A DNA stretch of 64,000 bases from Eumeta japonica. Taxonomy: Eukaryota > Arthropoda > Insecta > Lepidoptera > Psychidae. The position numbers were made by a program, and so were the translations under genes. This document shows positions 47,155 through 58,399 of the stretch, piece by piece. The stretch spans positions 372,001 through 436,000 of the forward strand of contig BGZK01000291.1 of assembly GCA_005406025.1 (NCBI GenBank), in the 5' to 3' direction. The notes beneath the pieces were generated by a model. That model ran no database searches and was not told the DNA's origin. It was given only the letters and a program-made list of their open reading frames with translations. How positions within the stretch are numbered: position 1 is the first letter of the stretch; each line of letters starts with the position of its first letter.

Positions 47155-47530
47155 GAGTGAAACTTCTTTAGCTCATATATCATTAAAATTTTATTCATAG
47201 TTTTAAATAATTAGGATAAATGAGGTACGAATAGAAAATTGTTTTGTTTTAAAGAAAAACGATTTTATTCAAGAGATAAATACAAATAATATAATGAATT
47301 TATTATTTTTGTTTTTATATTTATTATTCAACTTCGTCCATAATGATAGAATTATTATTATACACCTTTGCACTAGAAGGTTTACGGTAGCTACAATAAG
47401 AAATATCTATATGTTATACCTTCGGCATAATCTAGGACCCTCGTGACGGGAAAAGGTGACGGGTGAACGTGACGTTCTTTCTTTGTACCGTACAATTTTT
47501 CCCCTTGCGTGCCTAAAGAAGTATCACTTC
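47155..47530 (+). mobile_element. MITE, family 'gaagtgaaac', copy 2
   Basis: The left end is gagtgaaacttcttta (47155-47170). The right end is aaagaagtatcacttc (47515-47530). The interior shares 'gatagaattattatta' and 'acggtagctacaataag' with the other copies. At 376 bp it is shorter than copy 1 and lacks the 20-bp array. Non-coding. Confidence 0.65.
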
Positions 47531-47569
47531 AAAAATTGTTAATCCCGTTTCCTATGCTTTACTCTAGGT

Positions 47570-47815
47570 ATTACTTTAAGCCGGTAATCAGTTTGCCGAG
47601 CCGCGCCGCATCGCCGCCCGCCGCCGCGCGCGCCGTCTGCGCCAACAACAATGCCGTGTGTTTACTTAAAACCCCTTTTCGCGCCTTTATTGTGTCACAG
47701 AATGGCGGTAATGCTTCGCGGGGTAGTTCTGGAAACGCCCGCGCCGCCGCTCTCGGCGATTACTCGAACATGAGACAGGGGGCCGGGGGGCTGAGGGGGG
47801 CGCTATTTAGGTGCC
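47570..47815. other. GC-rich island
   Basis: CpG-rich, with a 107-codon + frame (47509-47832) of alanine/arginine-rich composition and no recognised domain. Confidence 0.3.
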
Positions 47816-49019
47816 GTATAATTATTTATTGAGCGATAATATCGTTCGAGATACGAATACAGATGCGGCGGGATGGTGTTTAGGGCGTCTTAATAAGGCA
47901 GATAACACTGCTATGGAATGTTTTCAGACAGGACGGCATTCGAATAATGATAGGGCTTAGAATAACTACGTGTTTCTTACGTTATGGACAAAGAAAATCT
48001 TTTTTGCGTTGAACTAAAATTGATAACCGTATTCCAATAATTGATCAAGTTTCTGTGTTAAGCTTTTGGACGCGTGGACCGAAATTAATTTCTGTTCCCA
48101 CTTTTGTCTACACACCGCCGCTATCCCGGTCGGGATTCCTGTACTTACCCATAAACTTGGACTCTTGACACAGTTAATTTTTTAGAAGTGACTAATCAAT
48201 CACACCGGATTTAACTATATATATAATTTTTTAATCTAAATATTTATTGTTCAAGACGTTTCATCAACAATCTTCAATTTTAGCTATGTGTAACGGTAAT
48301 GTATAACATTTACAAGTTTCTTGCAGATAAACAGATCGAAACTTTTAAATTTAATTTTTGTTATGTTTAAACTCGTCTAATAAATATACTAGATCTGTGT
48401 TGAATGAAAATTATTCCAGCAATTTTTTCGAAATGAAAATACCGTGATTCAACCTAAAATAATCTTCATAAACGCCCGAGAATTATTTGTCCCGTTACAT
48501 TAACACGTTATTTAATATTGTACATAATTATTTTTCATGTTCATCGACCTTTCGCTAGGAAAGGACATCACTAAACGTATCCGTGTGACGTCATACGAAT
48601 GGGTCATCATGAAACCAAACGCAGGCAGGCAACAATAGGAAGAGGAATTTTATACCCTCTCCTTTGTAGCTAATACCGGTTAGGTACCTTTTACGTTAGA
48701 ATTTAGTAGCTATTCCTCATCCAGTAGCGCTGTCAGAGCACAAGAGTGGGGTCTCGACATCGATTTCTAATAGCTGAGAATTATCACAGCTTAGAAATAC
48801 TACTAGAAATTATCTTTTGTTAATAACAGCAGTAGAATACAGCAATATTCGATTAGCTACAGACGGACAAACATAAATACTAATATATTTTTCAATATCA
48901 ATGTTGTATTTATTTAGAAAATTAATTTTTAATAGTTAAAAAAATCTTCGACGTTTAATACTTAGGAAAATCGTAATGGTCCTTCCCACGTCACTGGATA
49001 ACTATGAAATATTTAAGGT

Positions 49020-49515
49020 TTTTTTTTTTATTGCATATTTTACGAAAGACAAACGAACGGACGAGCTCAGAGTACAGTACAACGCACGAAAGTTTGCCGT
49101 TCTGAATTGCCTGCGAATGATGTAATGTGCAGGTTTAACACTCCCCGATCCTTCCTTCTTCTCTCCCGTGTGTCAATTCTACGCCATTGCTACATTTTCG
49201 TAACTAACTTCATAACAGCAGAGTTTCGTGCGTTGTACTGTAAATGGTCACCGACGCCCATGGACACCTGCAACCCGAGGAGTCGCCATTGCATTACCAC
49301 TCTCTTAAGAGGGAATAAGACGTCTAAATAATAGTGATCTGAATGTTGGCAGGGGCAGAGGGGGGAGTGGGCCACCGGAACCTTGACTCACTGGACGAAA
49401 TACAATAGAGGAAGCTGCTACTTCACGTCTGTATTCTGTGAGAGTGTGGTATGTACAGTCGAGCCGGCCCATTTTTATGTTGCAGCGAAGTTGGCCACAA
49501 TATAGTTTTACCATA
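49020..49515 (+). repeat. 'cccatggacacctgcaac' family repeat, copy 1, split by a MITE
   Basis: It begins 'tttattgcatattttacg' and 'gaacggacgagctcagag', is interrupted at 49075 by a MITE, and resumes 'aatggtcaccgacgcccatg'. It continues through 'gtgggccaccggaacc', 'ctacttcacgtctgtattct' and 'ccggcccatttttatg'. It aligns with 50043-50375 along its length. I remember this as a very common lepidopteran retroposon tail. Confidence 0.75.
49075..49240 (-). mobile_element. Mariner-type MITE, 166 bp, copy 3
   Basis: TA flanks both sides (49073-49074 and 49241-49242). The terminal inverted repeats are cagtacaacgcacgaaa at the left and tttcgtgcgttgtactg at the right, exact over 17 bp. The element is inverted relative to copies 1 and 2. 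It interrupts the repeat 49020-49515 exactly where the sister repeat reads 'gagagtagacgg' (about 50090-50101), which preserves the empty TA site. This is the best-preserved copy. Confidence 0.95.
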
Positions 49516-49869
49516 GTAAGATCCAAATTTTCTAATCTGAAATAAAAAATATATAGAAAAGCATGCGACAGAAATGAGGTGATTAAAAACTCGGCACAGC
49601 ATAGGTAAATTACTAACTATTTTAGAACTCTGATAAATAGAAAGAAAAAATACGACTAAATGGCAATGTATTTTTTTACCGAACGAACGGTCACAATATA
49701 TTACATTTTTTTCTGTAGCGTATAATCCACCTTTACATTAAATACCTGTCTTGTTTTTGCTTCGGACGACGACGTAACGCGCCGGCGCCGGGTAATTATT
49801 TTGTAATAAACGTCACAAAAGCAATATAATTACCATAGGGCATTGTATATATTGTGTGTTTCATAATAA

Positions 49870-50042
49870 AAAGAAGGCCGTCGCCACGGCCGGAGATGAC
49901 CTAGAATACCGCGATGCGGCCTATAAATAGGTGTACGTCGTCGCGGACACGCGCCGGAGAGGAGACCGCCCCGAGTGACATGGGGCTTGCACGCCTTTTT
50001 AGCGGTCGTGTGTGGAAGCGTGTGTTTTGAACTGGCCTACGG
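49870..50042. other. GC-rich segment between the two repeat copies
   Basis: CpG-rich, with a 62-codon minus frame of no recognised kind (49901-50089). A 'cctataaatagg' TATA-like string lies at about 49920, but no transcript can be proposed from it. Confidence 0.25.
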
Positions 50043-50375
50043 TTCCTTTTATGGCATAGTCGAAGAGGGCAAACGCGTAGGCGAGCCAACGTAGAGAGTA
50101 GACGGTCACCGTCGCCTATGGATGCTCGTAACTTGAGAAATCACCATAGCGTTGCCGGCGTCTTGGCAGGGAATGGGATATCCAATAAATGAAAATCAAG
50201 TTAACGATAAGGCGAGATCATAGTGGGCCACCGGAACTCTCAATGAGTGGACGAAATGCAACAGCGCATGCTCCTACTTCACGACCGTATTCTGGGAGAG
50301 TGTGGTATTTCTCCGGTCGAACTGGCCCATTTTTCTGCTTGGCCACAGTATGGCTCTATCGCAGTGATGATCTCA
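50043..50375 (+). repeat. 'cccatggacacctgcaac' family repeat, copy 2
   Basis: The uninterrupted sister of 49020-49515. Blocks are 'cttttatggcatag', 'gcaaacgcgtaggcgagcc', 'ggtcaccgtcgcctatgg', 'agtgggccaccggaactc', 'cctacttcacgaccgtattc' and 'ctggcccatttttctgc'. Confidence 0.75.
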
Positions 50376-52485
50376 TGATTTAAAGGGTAGTAAACTTTTT
50401 AATTAATAAAACCACGTTCAATATAAAAATATATCTAAAAACAAGGATTTTAGGCCATAATAATACATCTCATTTAGTTTGTCCCATTCCTCTTCCGTGA
50501 TCTATTAATTATTGAGACTAATATTATAATTTAAGTATAACATAATCTAGAATAAACCTTAGATCAAATCTAGGACATGATAATGATAATACTCAAGCGA
50601 GGAAAACCTCACCTACATTCCAGTTATAGCAACTATGCCTTGTTACATAATTATAATTAAATCTATTGGGTTTATTACGTAAATACTCAAATGAAATGTA
50701 ATAAAATGCGATATATTATCGAAACAGACATGATAGCCCCAGACTATCTGGCAATTACTTGATTACGGCTAACCTCCGCCTTCAGCTTCCAAATATTCCA
50801 GTGCCTACAAAATATTTGTCGAATAGCATACTGATATGCTGATATCAAATACATAATATTAAACATTAAAAAAAATCTGACTTTAGATAACTCTTTATTT
50901 TATTTAAATCGAAATATAAAAACATAAGACAATTTACTCGACTTGATTTATCACTACTTGCTCAATAATTTATTGGATTTTAAATGAAGCGCGCAAGAAT
51001 GGAGTCTTTTGTTTCATTATATCGAATAGACAAGAGGTGTTCGCAAAATAAGAAGGATAGTCGTTGGATCAGTTTGACAACATAAGTCTGCATTAAGAGA
51101 ATCCTAAATAATTTTTAACATAGTCTATTTATTATACAATTTTATTCAAACTCATGTATTAGTTGTATTATAAATGCATATTGTAAAATAATACATAAGA
51201 TGTCCGATAACCATGAAATAAATCATGGTAAGGTGCCCTATTTATTAGACTTCATGTAAAGAAGTATATGAATTTTAAAAAAAGGGGATACAAATGTTAT
51301 TGATAAATAAGTATTATTTATCATATAAAAAATAATAAAAACATTTGCTTATTATACTCAACTGATTCATGATAAACTGGTTCATCATAAAAGAAAGTAA
51401 AAAGTAATTGCCGAATGCGGTAAAATCAAAAAATAAGAAATAATTGTGGGGTTATAGGTGGTGTCTCAAATATTCTCTTAATCCCGCGTGTGGCTTGAAA
51501 TTGAGTTTAGCATTTATTGAAAAATAACAGTTTGTTTCTTATATTTTTTTACTATTTTGTAGTTCTCTCCGTAAACAGTTATTAGTATTTTTACTTGTAT
51601 TTGTTTTTTTTCTTTTGTCGGTGGCATCAAACGAAGATCTTATCTTATCCAATATAATTCCGGCAAGTTAACACAAAAACTGATCAGTCTAATATTAGTA
51701 AATATAATAAATAATATTAAAACTATAATACTATTCGTCTCGTTAAGAGATAAATAGCGACTTTCATTCATCCGACCCAGTGCACAGAATGATTTAGACA
51801 GATAAAGCAATTTAAAAAACTATGTATTTTAAAATGTTGCCCGTCAAGCTCATGAGACATACCATGCCATAGCCGATAGCATTTACGCGCGGTCAAGGCG
51901 CGGCTTGCATCACAATATGACAACCCACGGTGTACGTGTCTATTATTGAGAAAATTAATAATTATAAATTTATGAACTAGCTATTTCTTTCGACTTTGCG
52001 ATTTTAGTTTTGTGATGGGATTATTATTGATTGTTTTTGTAATATTTGAGCATATTTAGTGGTAGGGATTGAAAAGAGAGATTTTTATTCGATACAGTCA
52101 CGTCTTTTGACAAAACCGGTCATCGCTTGCTTAATTCGGTTCTTACTGTAATACGTTTATTATGCCAAAAGGCATTTCCAGTAATTTATATTAATGATGT
52201 AAACATTTAAATTACTCCTTAAAGATATGACGTACTGCAAGAGTGCCTACTACATATTTATCTGTAATGTTACCATGACATCCACAATTTTTTATGTTTT
52301 TTTTTCCACTAATTAAACTTCTGATTTTAATTGTAAACATCTACGTTTATATCGTGGATATCTGAAAACTTTTTTCCTTGACACAAAGTCACTTGTGATA
52401 GCAAAATGAGATAACAATAATTGGACATTAAATTAACATTATTTTAATGCCAATTTAAAATCTTATTTTACCAGTAGGTATAATG

Positions 52486-52525
52486 AGCAGGCGATAAACG
52501 GGTAGTAACCCATTTATCGCCTGCT
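52486..52525. repeat. 18-bp inverted repeat, 4-nt loop
   Basis: The arms agcaggcgataaacgggt (52486-52503) and 52508-52525 pair at 17 of 18 positions around agta. Confidence 0.92.
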
Positions 52526-53017
52526 TTGCTATACGCAAATTAAAATTTAGCAATGATTTCTTACGATCTGCAGTTTTGGTCTCTTTTGCAATGCCAATCT
52601 CGATAACGATCTCAATCCTACCTTTAGCGATGGCTGATATTTTTCTGGTATTTATACATTTTTACTACAAACCATGCACTGTTCATGAAACGTAAAATTT
52701 TATCACAATCCTTTATATTGTTTCGGAGATTAAGAGCCTCTTGAGCTGGCATTTAAGAAAAAAAATTGTTCAAATAAATTTTGTGTTTCACGTCCTCCTT
52801 TTAACGGTTTTTAGCCGTAACACACGTTAGTAAGAGGGCATGGAACGGAAAGTTAATTTTAAAAATAACTTTTGCTTAAAAGTCAGTTTAAAAGGATATG
52901 GAAAAAGAAGCTCTAAGTCGGACAAACAGACAGATGCCTTAACAACATGAAGTCTTATCATAGCTTATCATTTGTGTCGCCGCATGTTCAGACTTCATCT
53001 CAAGTTTCGTTAAAATG

Positions 53018-53091
53018 AGTCAATACATTATTTACTTATAAAAGACATGCACAGCAGTATATGTATTTTGTAACTAAATAATGTATTGACT
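53018..53091. repeat. Perfect 17-bp inverted repeat, 40-nt loop
   Basis: The arm agtcaatacattattta (53018-53034) and its exact inverse (53075-53091) enclose 40 nt. Confidence 0.9.
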
Positions 53092-53689
53092 GCATGTATT
53101 AACAAACAGGCAACCAAACAGAAAAAAAATTAAAATGTTATATAGACATGAAGTATGTACATATTGTATATATGTACAAAAACAAACATTCATCACAAAA
53201 GTTTAGGTAAATCTTCTATGTTGAGGCGGAGCCTACAAATTTATATTTAAGAATAGATTAGGTACTCTTATTTGTCCAACGCGTCTGTTTTGTATGTGCC
53301 CGGATCATCTTCAGAACAGGTCTAGTTTTTTATCCGTAATATTTTTTACCAACCAGTTAAAGATAATCAATAAAATCACCGCGAATTCTTCAAATTCATT
53401 ACTATTCAATGGCGGAGAATCAACCTAGTCGCTGGCTTACCGTAAGCAAAAGCAAAAAGTTACAAAGAAAAAATAAAAAAAAAAATCAGAAGTCTCAAAC
53501 TGTGTTCCCATCGCTTCTGTACGGGCAAAAGCAGACAACACATAAAACGGTATTTGAATAGGTACCTTTAATATAATTCTCTGTTAAATAGTTCAAGAGC
53601 ACTTAGCTCGAGTTGCTCTTCCGTTTTGAAATAATTCGAGGGACTTCAATGAATATAAAAATTTAACTAAAAATATATTATTATTTTTT

Positions 53690-54310
53690 TAGGGTTCCGT
53701 ACTAAAATGGCAAAATAGGAGACTTATAGTTTCGTTATACCCTTCCGTTCGTATGTCACAAGCATTTTACTCAAAACTACAAATGCATATTGATGAAATT
53801 TGAATATAGGTATTTTGTATAAGTTGCTACTTAGTTTGGTAGTTCAATAACAAAATAAATATGTCTCCATACAGTTAACAGAATGTGAAAAAAATGATTT
53901 CGACAAGCATTAACGTGTGGCACATATTTCGACAATTTTTTTAAAACATTTTAAAGTTTCTAAGTAATTTTTTGTTGGAGTGAGTATTTTCGGAAATAAT
54001 GGCTCCAAAAAGAGCATAAATTGTGCACATGGTCAGATACACTTTGTTTTAAGTTAAAAGGACTTATGTGCTATGAAGATACGCTCTTTTACTGATGCAC
54101 TTTAGATTACACTAGTTTAATAGTAATAGTCGACACGCCTACTTGTTTCTTTAGTTATATGCGATTAAAGTGCTTATACCTTCTTTGTGCGGGAAACGTG
54201 AAAAAAGTGTAACAACGTAGTTTCATTCATCTGTAATGCATTTGTTTGTTAGTCCGACTACGAAACCCTATAATATTCATCTTCCGACATACACTTGTCC
54301 GTTTTTTTTC
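53690..54310 (+). repeat. 'agggttccgtac' family element, copy 4 (inverted partner of 24085-24840)
   Basis: It starts 'agggttccgtactaaaatgg' and runs through 'gttgctacttagtttggtag', 'tagtcgacacgcctacttgt' and 'ccgactacgaaaccctata'. It aligns with the reverse complement of 24085-24840. Confidence 0.8.
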
Positions 54311-54311
54311 T

Positions 54312-55410
54312 TAATTAAATTTTTTACAAAGACGTAATTTATGCTGTTGTACATTTACGTGTCTAAATCAAATATATCAGTTTTTTTATTATCTAAAATT
54401 AAGATTTTTATGTGTATTTCACTGTACGAGTTATGTATTATGGACGAATAATGTCTTAAGTACCATATACTTAATACCATTTTTGTATACTAATCCATAG
54501 ATCATTTCGTGCAATTTGAACATAATTATATTGTTATATTCGCAATGGTTTTTCGGGAATGTTGGAGAAGGATAAAATGGTGCATGCAGCAATAACTATT
54601 TTTATTTACGTGCTTGTTATTTTACACATTTTGAAATAACAAGTATCCTGGACAACGGGCAACTCCACGGCTTGGGTGCCTTTAAAAAAAGAGTCGGTAC
54701 TTCATATAGTAAGGAATAAATATTTGATGATGTACAATAGAACGGAGTTATATAAGGTTTTAACCTACGACTGTTATTCGATTCAAGTATAAAATTTTCA
54801 TAAAGTTTTCAACCTTGGTAATTGCTTCAAAACTACTTTGAAACTTCGTTTGGTATGCTGTTGCTGGTTACGAAAACATAGAACTTTGTAACTAAATATT
54901 GTACTTATTACATGACACGTATTTATCTACGCTTTTCAACATTGTTTGAAAATAAATACAAAATATCTTCGCAAAATCGTGGCTTATACTTTAAAAAGAT
55001 TCACTTTCTTAAATCTACATAATTCTGGAATGAAAAAAATAACTACCATTTTTTAACAAAAAAATATGCACATTTCTAATTTTTAAAAAATAATGGGCAA
55101 CTATAACATGTACAGATATCGTTTTTATAAAAATGAAAATTTGTCTATTACGTCCTATTTTTCGAGCGTCGACATATGTAAGTACAAAAATATGTAATGA
55201 TACACCCTAAACATCTTTTGCGGCGAGACATAACGTTGTTTAATAATAGTGAAATAGATTTGCTCCAAATAAGAGAAAATTATTCATGATATAACTACAT
55301 ATTTCATAGTGTAGTCAGCTCTCTCACATTTTACAACCATAATCGATTCGTAAAAATGGAAGCGCTTTTAAATATATCCCAACATCAAACACGTGTGCGT
55401 CTCTGGACGC
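54312..55410. other. AT-rich, no gene or repeat recognised
   Basis: A 10-bp hairpin (cttgttattt/aaataacaag) lies at about 54612-54645. Nothing else stands out. Confidence 0.4.
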
Positions 55411-55416
55411 CCGACA

Positions 55417-55998
55417 GAAGTGATAACTTAAACTAATCTAAGTTGAACTATTTAATATTAAAATTGTTTAACTTGAGAAAAGCTTAAGTTATTACCTAAA
55501 TTTTATGTATATTAATATGATAATGTAAGGAAAGGTTATTTATTAATAAATTCTTTTATTGATTATAAAATATATTTTATTCTTAGTTACAACTCTTGAA
55601 TATGTACATTATTAGTATCATTATTTAATACTATAAAAGTGATAATTGGCTTATGGTAGCTATAATAAGCAACTCCTACCTTTCGTTAGGAGATTCTGTA
55701 ATGTTTCGAGGATCATCTTCTGCCTGTTTCATGATATTTTTTTAATCACTTTAAAAAACCATGATAGTTTTAGGTTATATGCTCACTGTCAACAGTATAT
55801 GTCTATCGCACACAAAACACTGAGTAGAGAGAGAGGGAACCGTCTGTCCGAAATACGGCTAGCGCTGTGAGTTAGAATGAGAGATAAGGAGCCTGCCTGC
55901 CGCTGCCGTATGCGTGAGAGAAAGGGACGCCAGACAGATGGCGCCGTAACGCGTTACGTTACGAAGCGGTTTACCCTCCCATAAAAAGTTACCACTTC
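55417..55998 (+). mobile_element. MITE, family 'gaagtgaaac', copy 3
   Basis: The left end is gaagtgataactta (55417-55430). The right end, ending acttc at 55998, has the inverse form gaagtggtaacttt (12 of 14 paired). The interior shares 'atggtagctataataag' with copy 2, and the right side carries 'agatggcgccgtaacgcgtt' like the array in copy 1. It is the most diverged copy. The 74-codon + frame inside is not a gene. Confidence 0.5.
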
Positions 55999-55999
55999 A

Positions 56000-57640
56000 A
56001 AAGCGAACATCGATATTCGCGCCGCGACATCGCCGGCGGAAATCGTCAGTGACCGAATCGAAACAGCTTATGCCTTACGTGTCGGCGAAACGACACCGAT
56101 CATACATCGGTGTACATATAGCTCCATGGGAACGCGTCGGCGAGCGGCAAACGGACATTGATCCGAGTCAGGCGGGCCGCACGTCCGTCGACTGCTGATG
56201 ACCAGCGGCGCCGTCTCTTCCTTCCTACGGGCCTGCGCCTGCCCATAAAAAGATGTTTGACACGCCAAAAATTATGATACGGCGTGTCTATGGGTGATGC
56301 GAGCTCACTTCGGCGTCTGTCGCGAACGTCTTTAAGGCATCTAAAGGTGGAATTAAATTTGTACATTAAACTTTCATTTCTATACCGTAAATAGATTCCC
56401 GTAAAAATTACAATTCCATAGAAATACACATCGACAGAATTGTGATCGCGGTATACGTACGGTATGAAAAGCAGAACATGACACACCTGTCGAGCTTAGA
56501 ATAATGTATTATTTAAATATTAGAAATTAATAATGATTTTTTATACACAGTGTACAATATCCCCGTTCTGGAACACCTAGTTAAATTTAAAGACTAGAAA
56601 CTAAGGTTAAAATTTAGAAAAAATAAGTAAAACAAAGTCTGTGTTAAGATATTTATTAGAGATTTTAAAAATTTTATCTCCATTTTGATTTAATTGCCTT
56701 TTATTCTTCAAGAAATAGCCCTACGTAGGTACTTTACATAAACATTAACATGAAACGGGGTTTGTTAATTTTTCTAATGAATATCAGATAATATAAAATC
56801 TCTTTTTTTCGAAATAAAAGTAAACAAATAATAATCCCTTAAAACTTTTTTTCCAACTTTTACATAATTGTTTATAAAAGTACATCATCATACTTGCGGT
56901 GCTTTATTATATCTTACAACTTTGGTAATGTAGCTAAAATTTATGGAAACATTGCAGGATTCTAGATATTCTTTATAAATCAATATTTTTTTATTAAAAA
57001 GAAGGGAATATAATAGTAGCATTTTGAATTTTTTTCGTAATGTGCTATAATGAACGGCGCGAATCTAGCAATATTTATATAGTAATTGTAGCCATAATAC
57101 CAATGCTATAAAATAAGTAAAAGAACATATGTATGACGACATAATTTCGGGAGATGATGCAAAATTTTACAATAATTTTACAAGAATAGTTTGAGAAATT
57201 ATCATTTATTTATTTTTATTTCGACAAAAGTTTGTAATGTGTTCTTATTTTTATTAGAAACAGCATGTTTCATGATAATATTTTCGTAAAATACTTAGCC
57301 CACCTGGCTAAAAATGAGGTAGTACATCTCAAATTTTATTATTGCATTGTCAAAAATCAAGTGCCTATTTGTTTTATTATTATCTTTATCGATAATATTG
57401 ATCTTAATTTCTAGATCCTTAGCGTTTCACGATACTGTAACACGGTAGATTCTGTACTTTACTTATCACCAATATTTAATAATTAGTCCTCAAACAAATC
57501 AACGTAAATTATATAAATTGAAACAAAAATACAAATTATAAAACCGATTGGTACATCCATAAATCAAGTACCCAACCGTGTGTCGAACGACCATAAATTT
57601 TGAGATGTTTGGAAGAGCGGTTCAGAAACAAAACATCTAT
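56000..57640. other. GC island 56000-56260, then AT-rich
   Basis: A 128-codon minus frame (56100-56486) starts MCHVLLFIPYVYRDHNSVDV and turns arginine-rich in the GC-rich part (RRRPVGRKRRRRWSSAVDGR). There is no known domain, so I leave it uncalled. From 56490 the DNA is AT-rich with nothing recognised. Confidence 0.25.
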
Positions 57641-57649
57641 TACTGCTTT

Positions 57650-58250
57650 ATCTCCCCAATAAGGAGGCGACGTCGACGACACGCGGTCAATTCCTTAAAT
57701 CACCATTCTTTACGTCCACCGTAAACGGGGCCGATAAATCGATACGCGTCCGCCGGGCGGCGGGGCTAATCACGGCGTTAGTCCCTCAGATGCGCCACTC
57801 GCATAACTCAAGCTCTGTAACCGTCAAATACCCCACTACCTATTACTTTATCTCCCTCGTAAATAAGTGAAATACCGGCACCGGAATTTCCAAGGGAAAA
57901 ATTTATTAATAGGCCGCTTTCGAGGAAGCCTGTCGTTTATTATCGTTGAATAGAATCCGAAAGGGACCGCGTAGATAAAGCCCGCGACGTCATAGAAAAA
58001 AAGTATTTCGATAGGAATTTATATCTCGAATAAATCATAGGCATCGATAACCCGACGGCGCGGCGAGAGCTACGGGTGACTAATTGAATTCTCGTATTAC
58101 GGAATGGTATACTGTCTATGCCCGTTGTCGATAAAAAATACTTAGAATCAGCGAGCTGACCGCGTTAGTCACGTACACGGCACAAGGCCGCGGAGCTATC
58201 AGCCAATGTCCGCGGCCGTTTTCGTGTGTGACTTTTTTTGCGCGCACTCA
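57650..58250. promoter_or_regulatory. Possible cis-regulatory island
   Basis: GC/CpG-rich sequence interspersed with many short AT motifs: ataaat/tttat (caudal/Hox-like), taat cores, gataa and atcgat. There is no frame of length and no repeat similarity. The mixture of clustered homeodomain-type cores in otherwise GC-rich DNA is what developmental enhancers often look like. Inference only. Confidence 0.25.
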
Positions 58251-58261
58251 CACAGTTCTAA

Positions 58262-58396
58262 GCGAGTGATCACGAGAAATGCGAACACATGTTTGGCGCC
58301 AAACCGGTGCGTCCGCGCAAGCCGCTACCGGCGACTCCGATGCTGAACTACGTCTTCAGCTTCGCTACGCAGTCCTTTTCTACGTTACTCATGTAT
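58262..58396 (+). CDS. Short coding-like frame, possible first exon
   Basis: A 44-codon frame is closed by TAG at 58394-58396, with an ATG at 58289. It reads MFGAKPVRPRKPLPATPMLN and on to YVFSFATQSF, with GC-rich third positions and a proline/basic N-terminus. The opposite strand is also open here and ends at a donor-like gtgagt, so strand and reality are both in doubt. Confidence 0.18.
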
Positions 58397-58399
58397 TAG

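Larger units (their letters stand above)
50380..53685. other. AT-rich; two hairpins, no gene seen
   Basis: No convincing coding frame over 3.3 kb. Apart from the hairpins at 52486 and 53018 and a worn repeat-like stretch at 52740-52960 (ends 'aaacagacagatgcctt'), I see nothing. Confidence 0.4.

Noticed and set aside
47509..47832. 107-codon + frame
   Set aside because: It starts inside MITE copy 2 and continues into a CpG island; alanine/arginine-rich with no motif.
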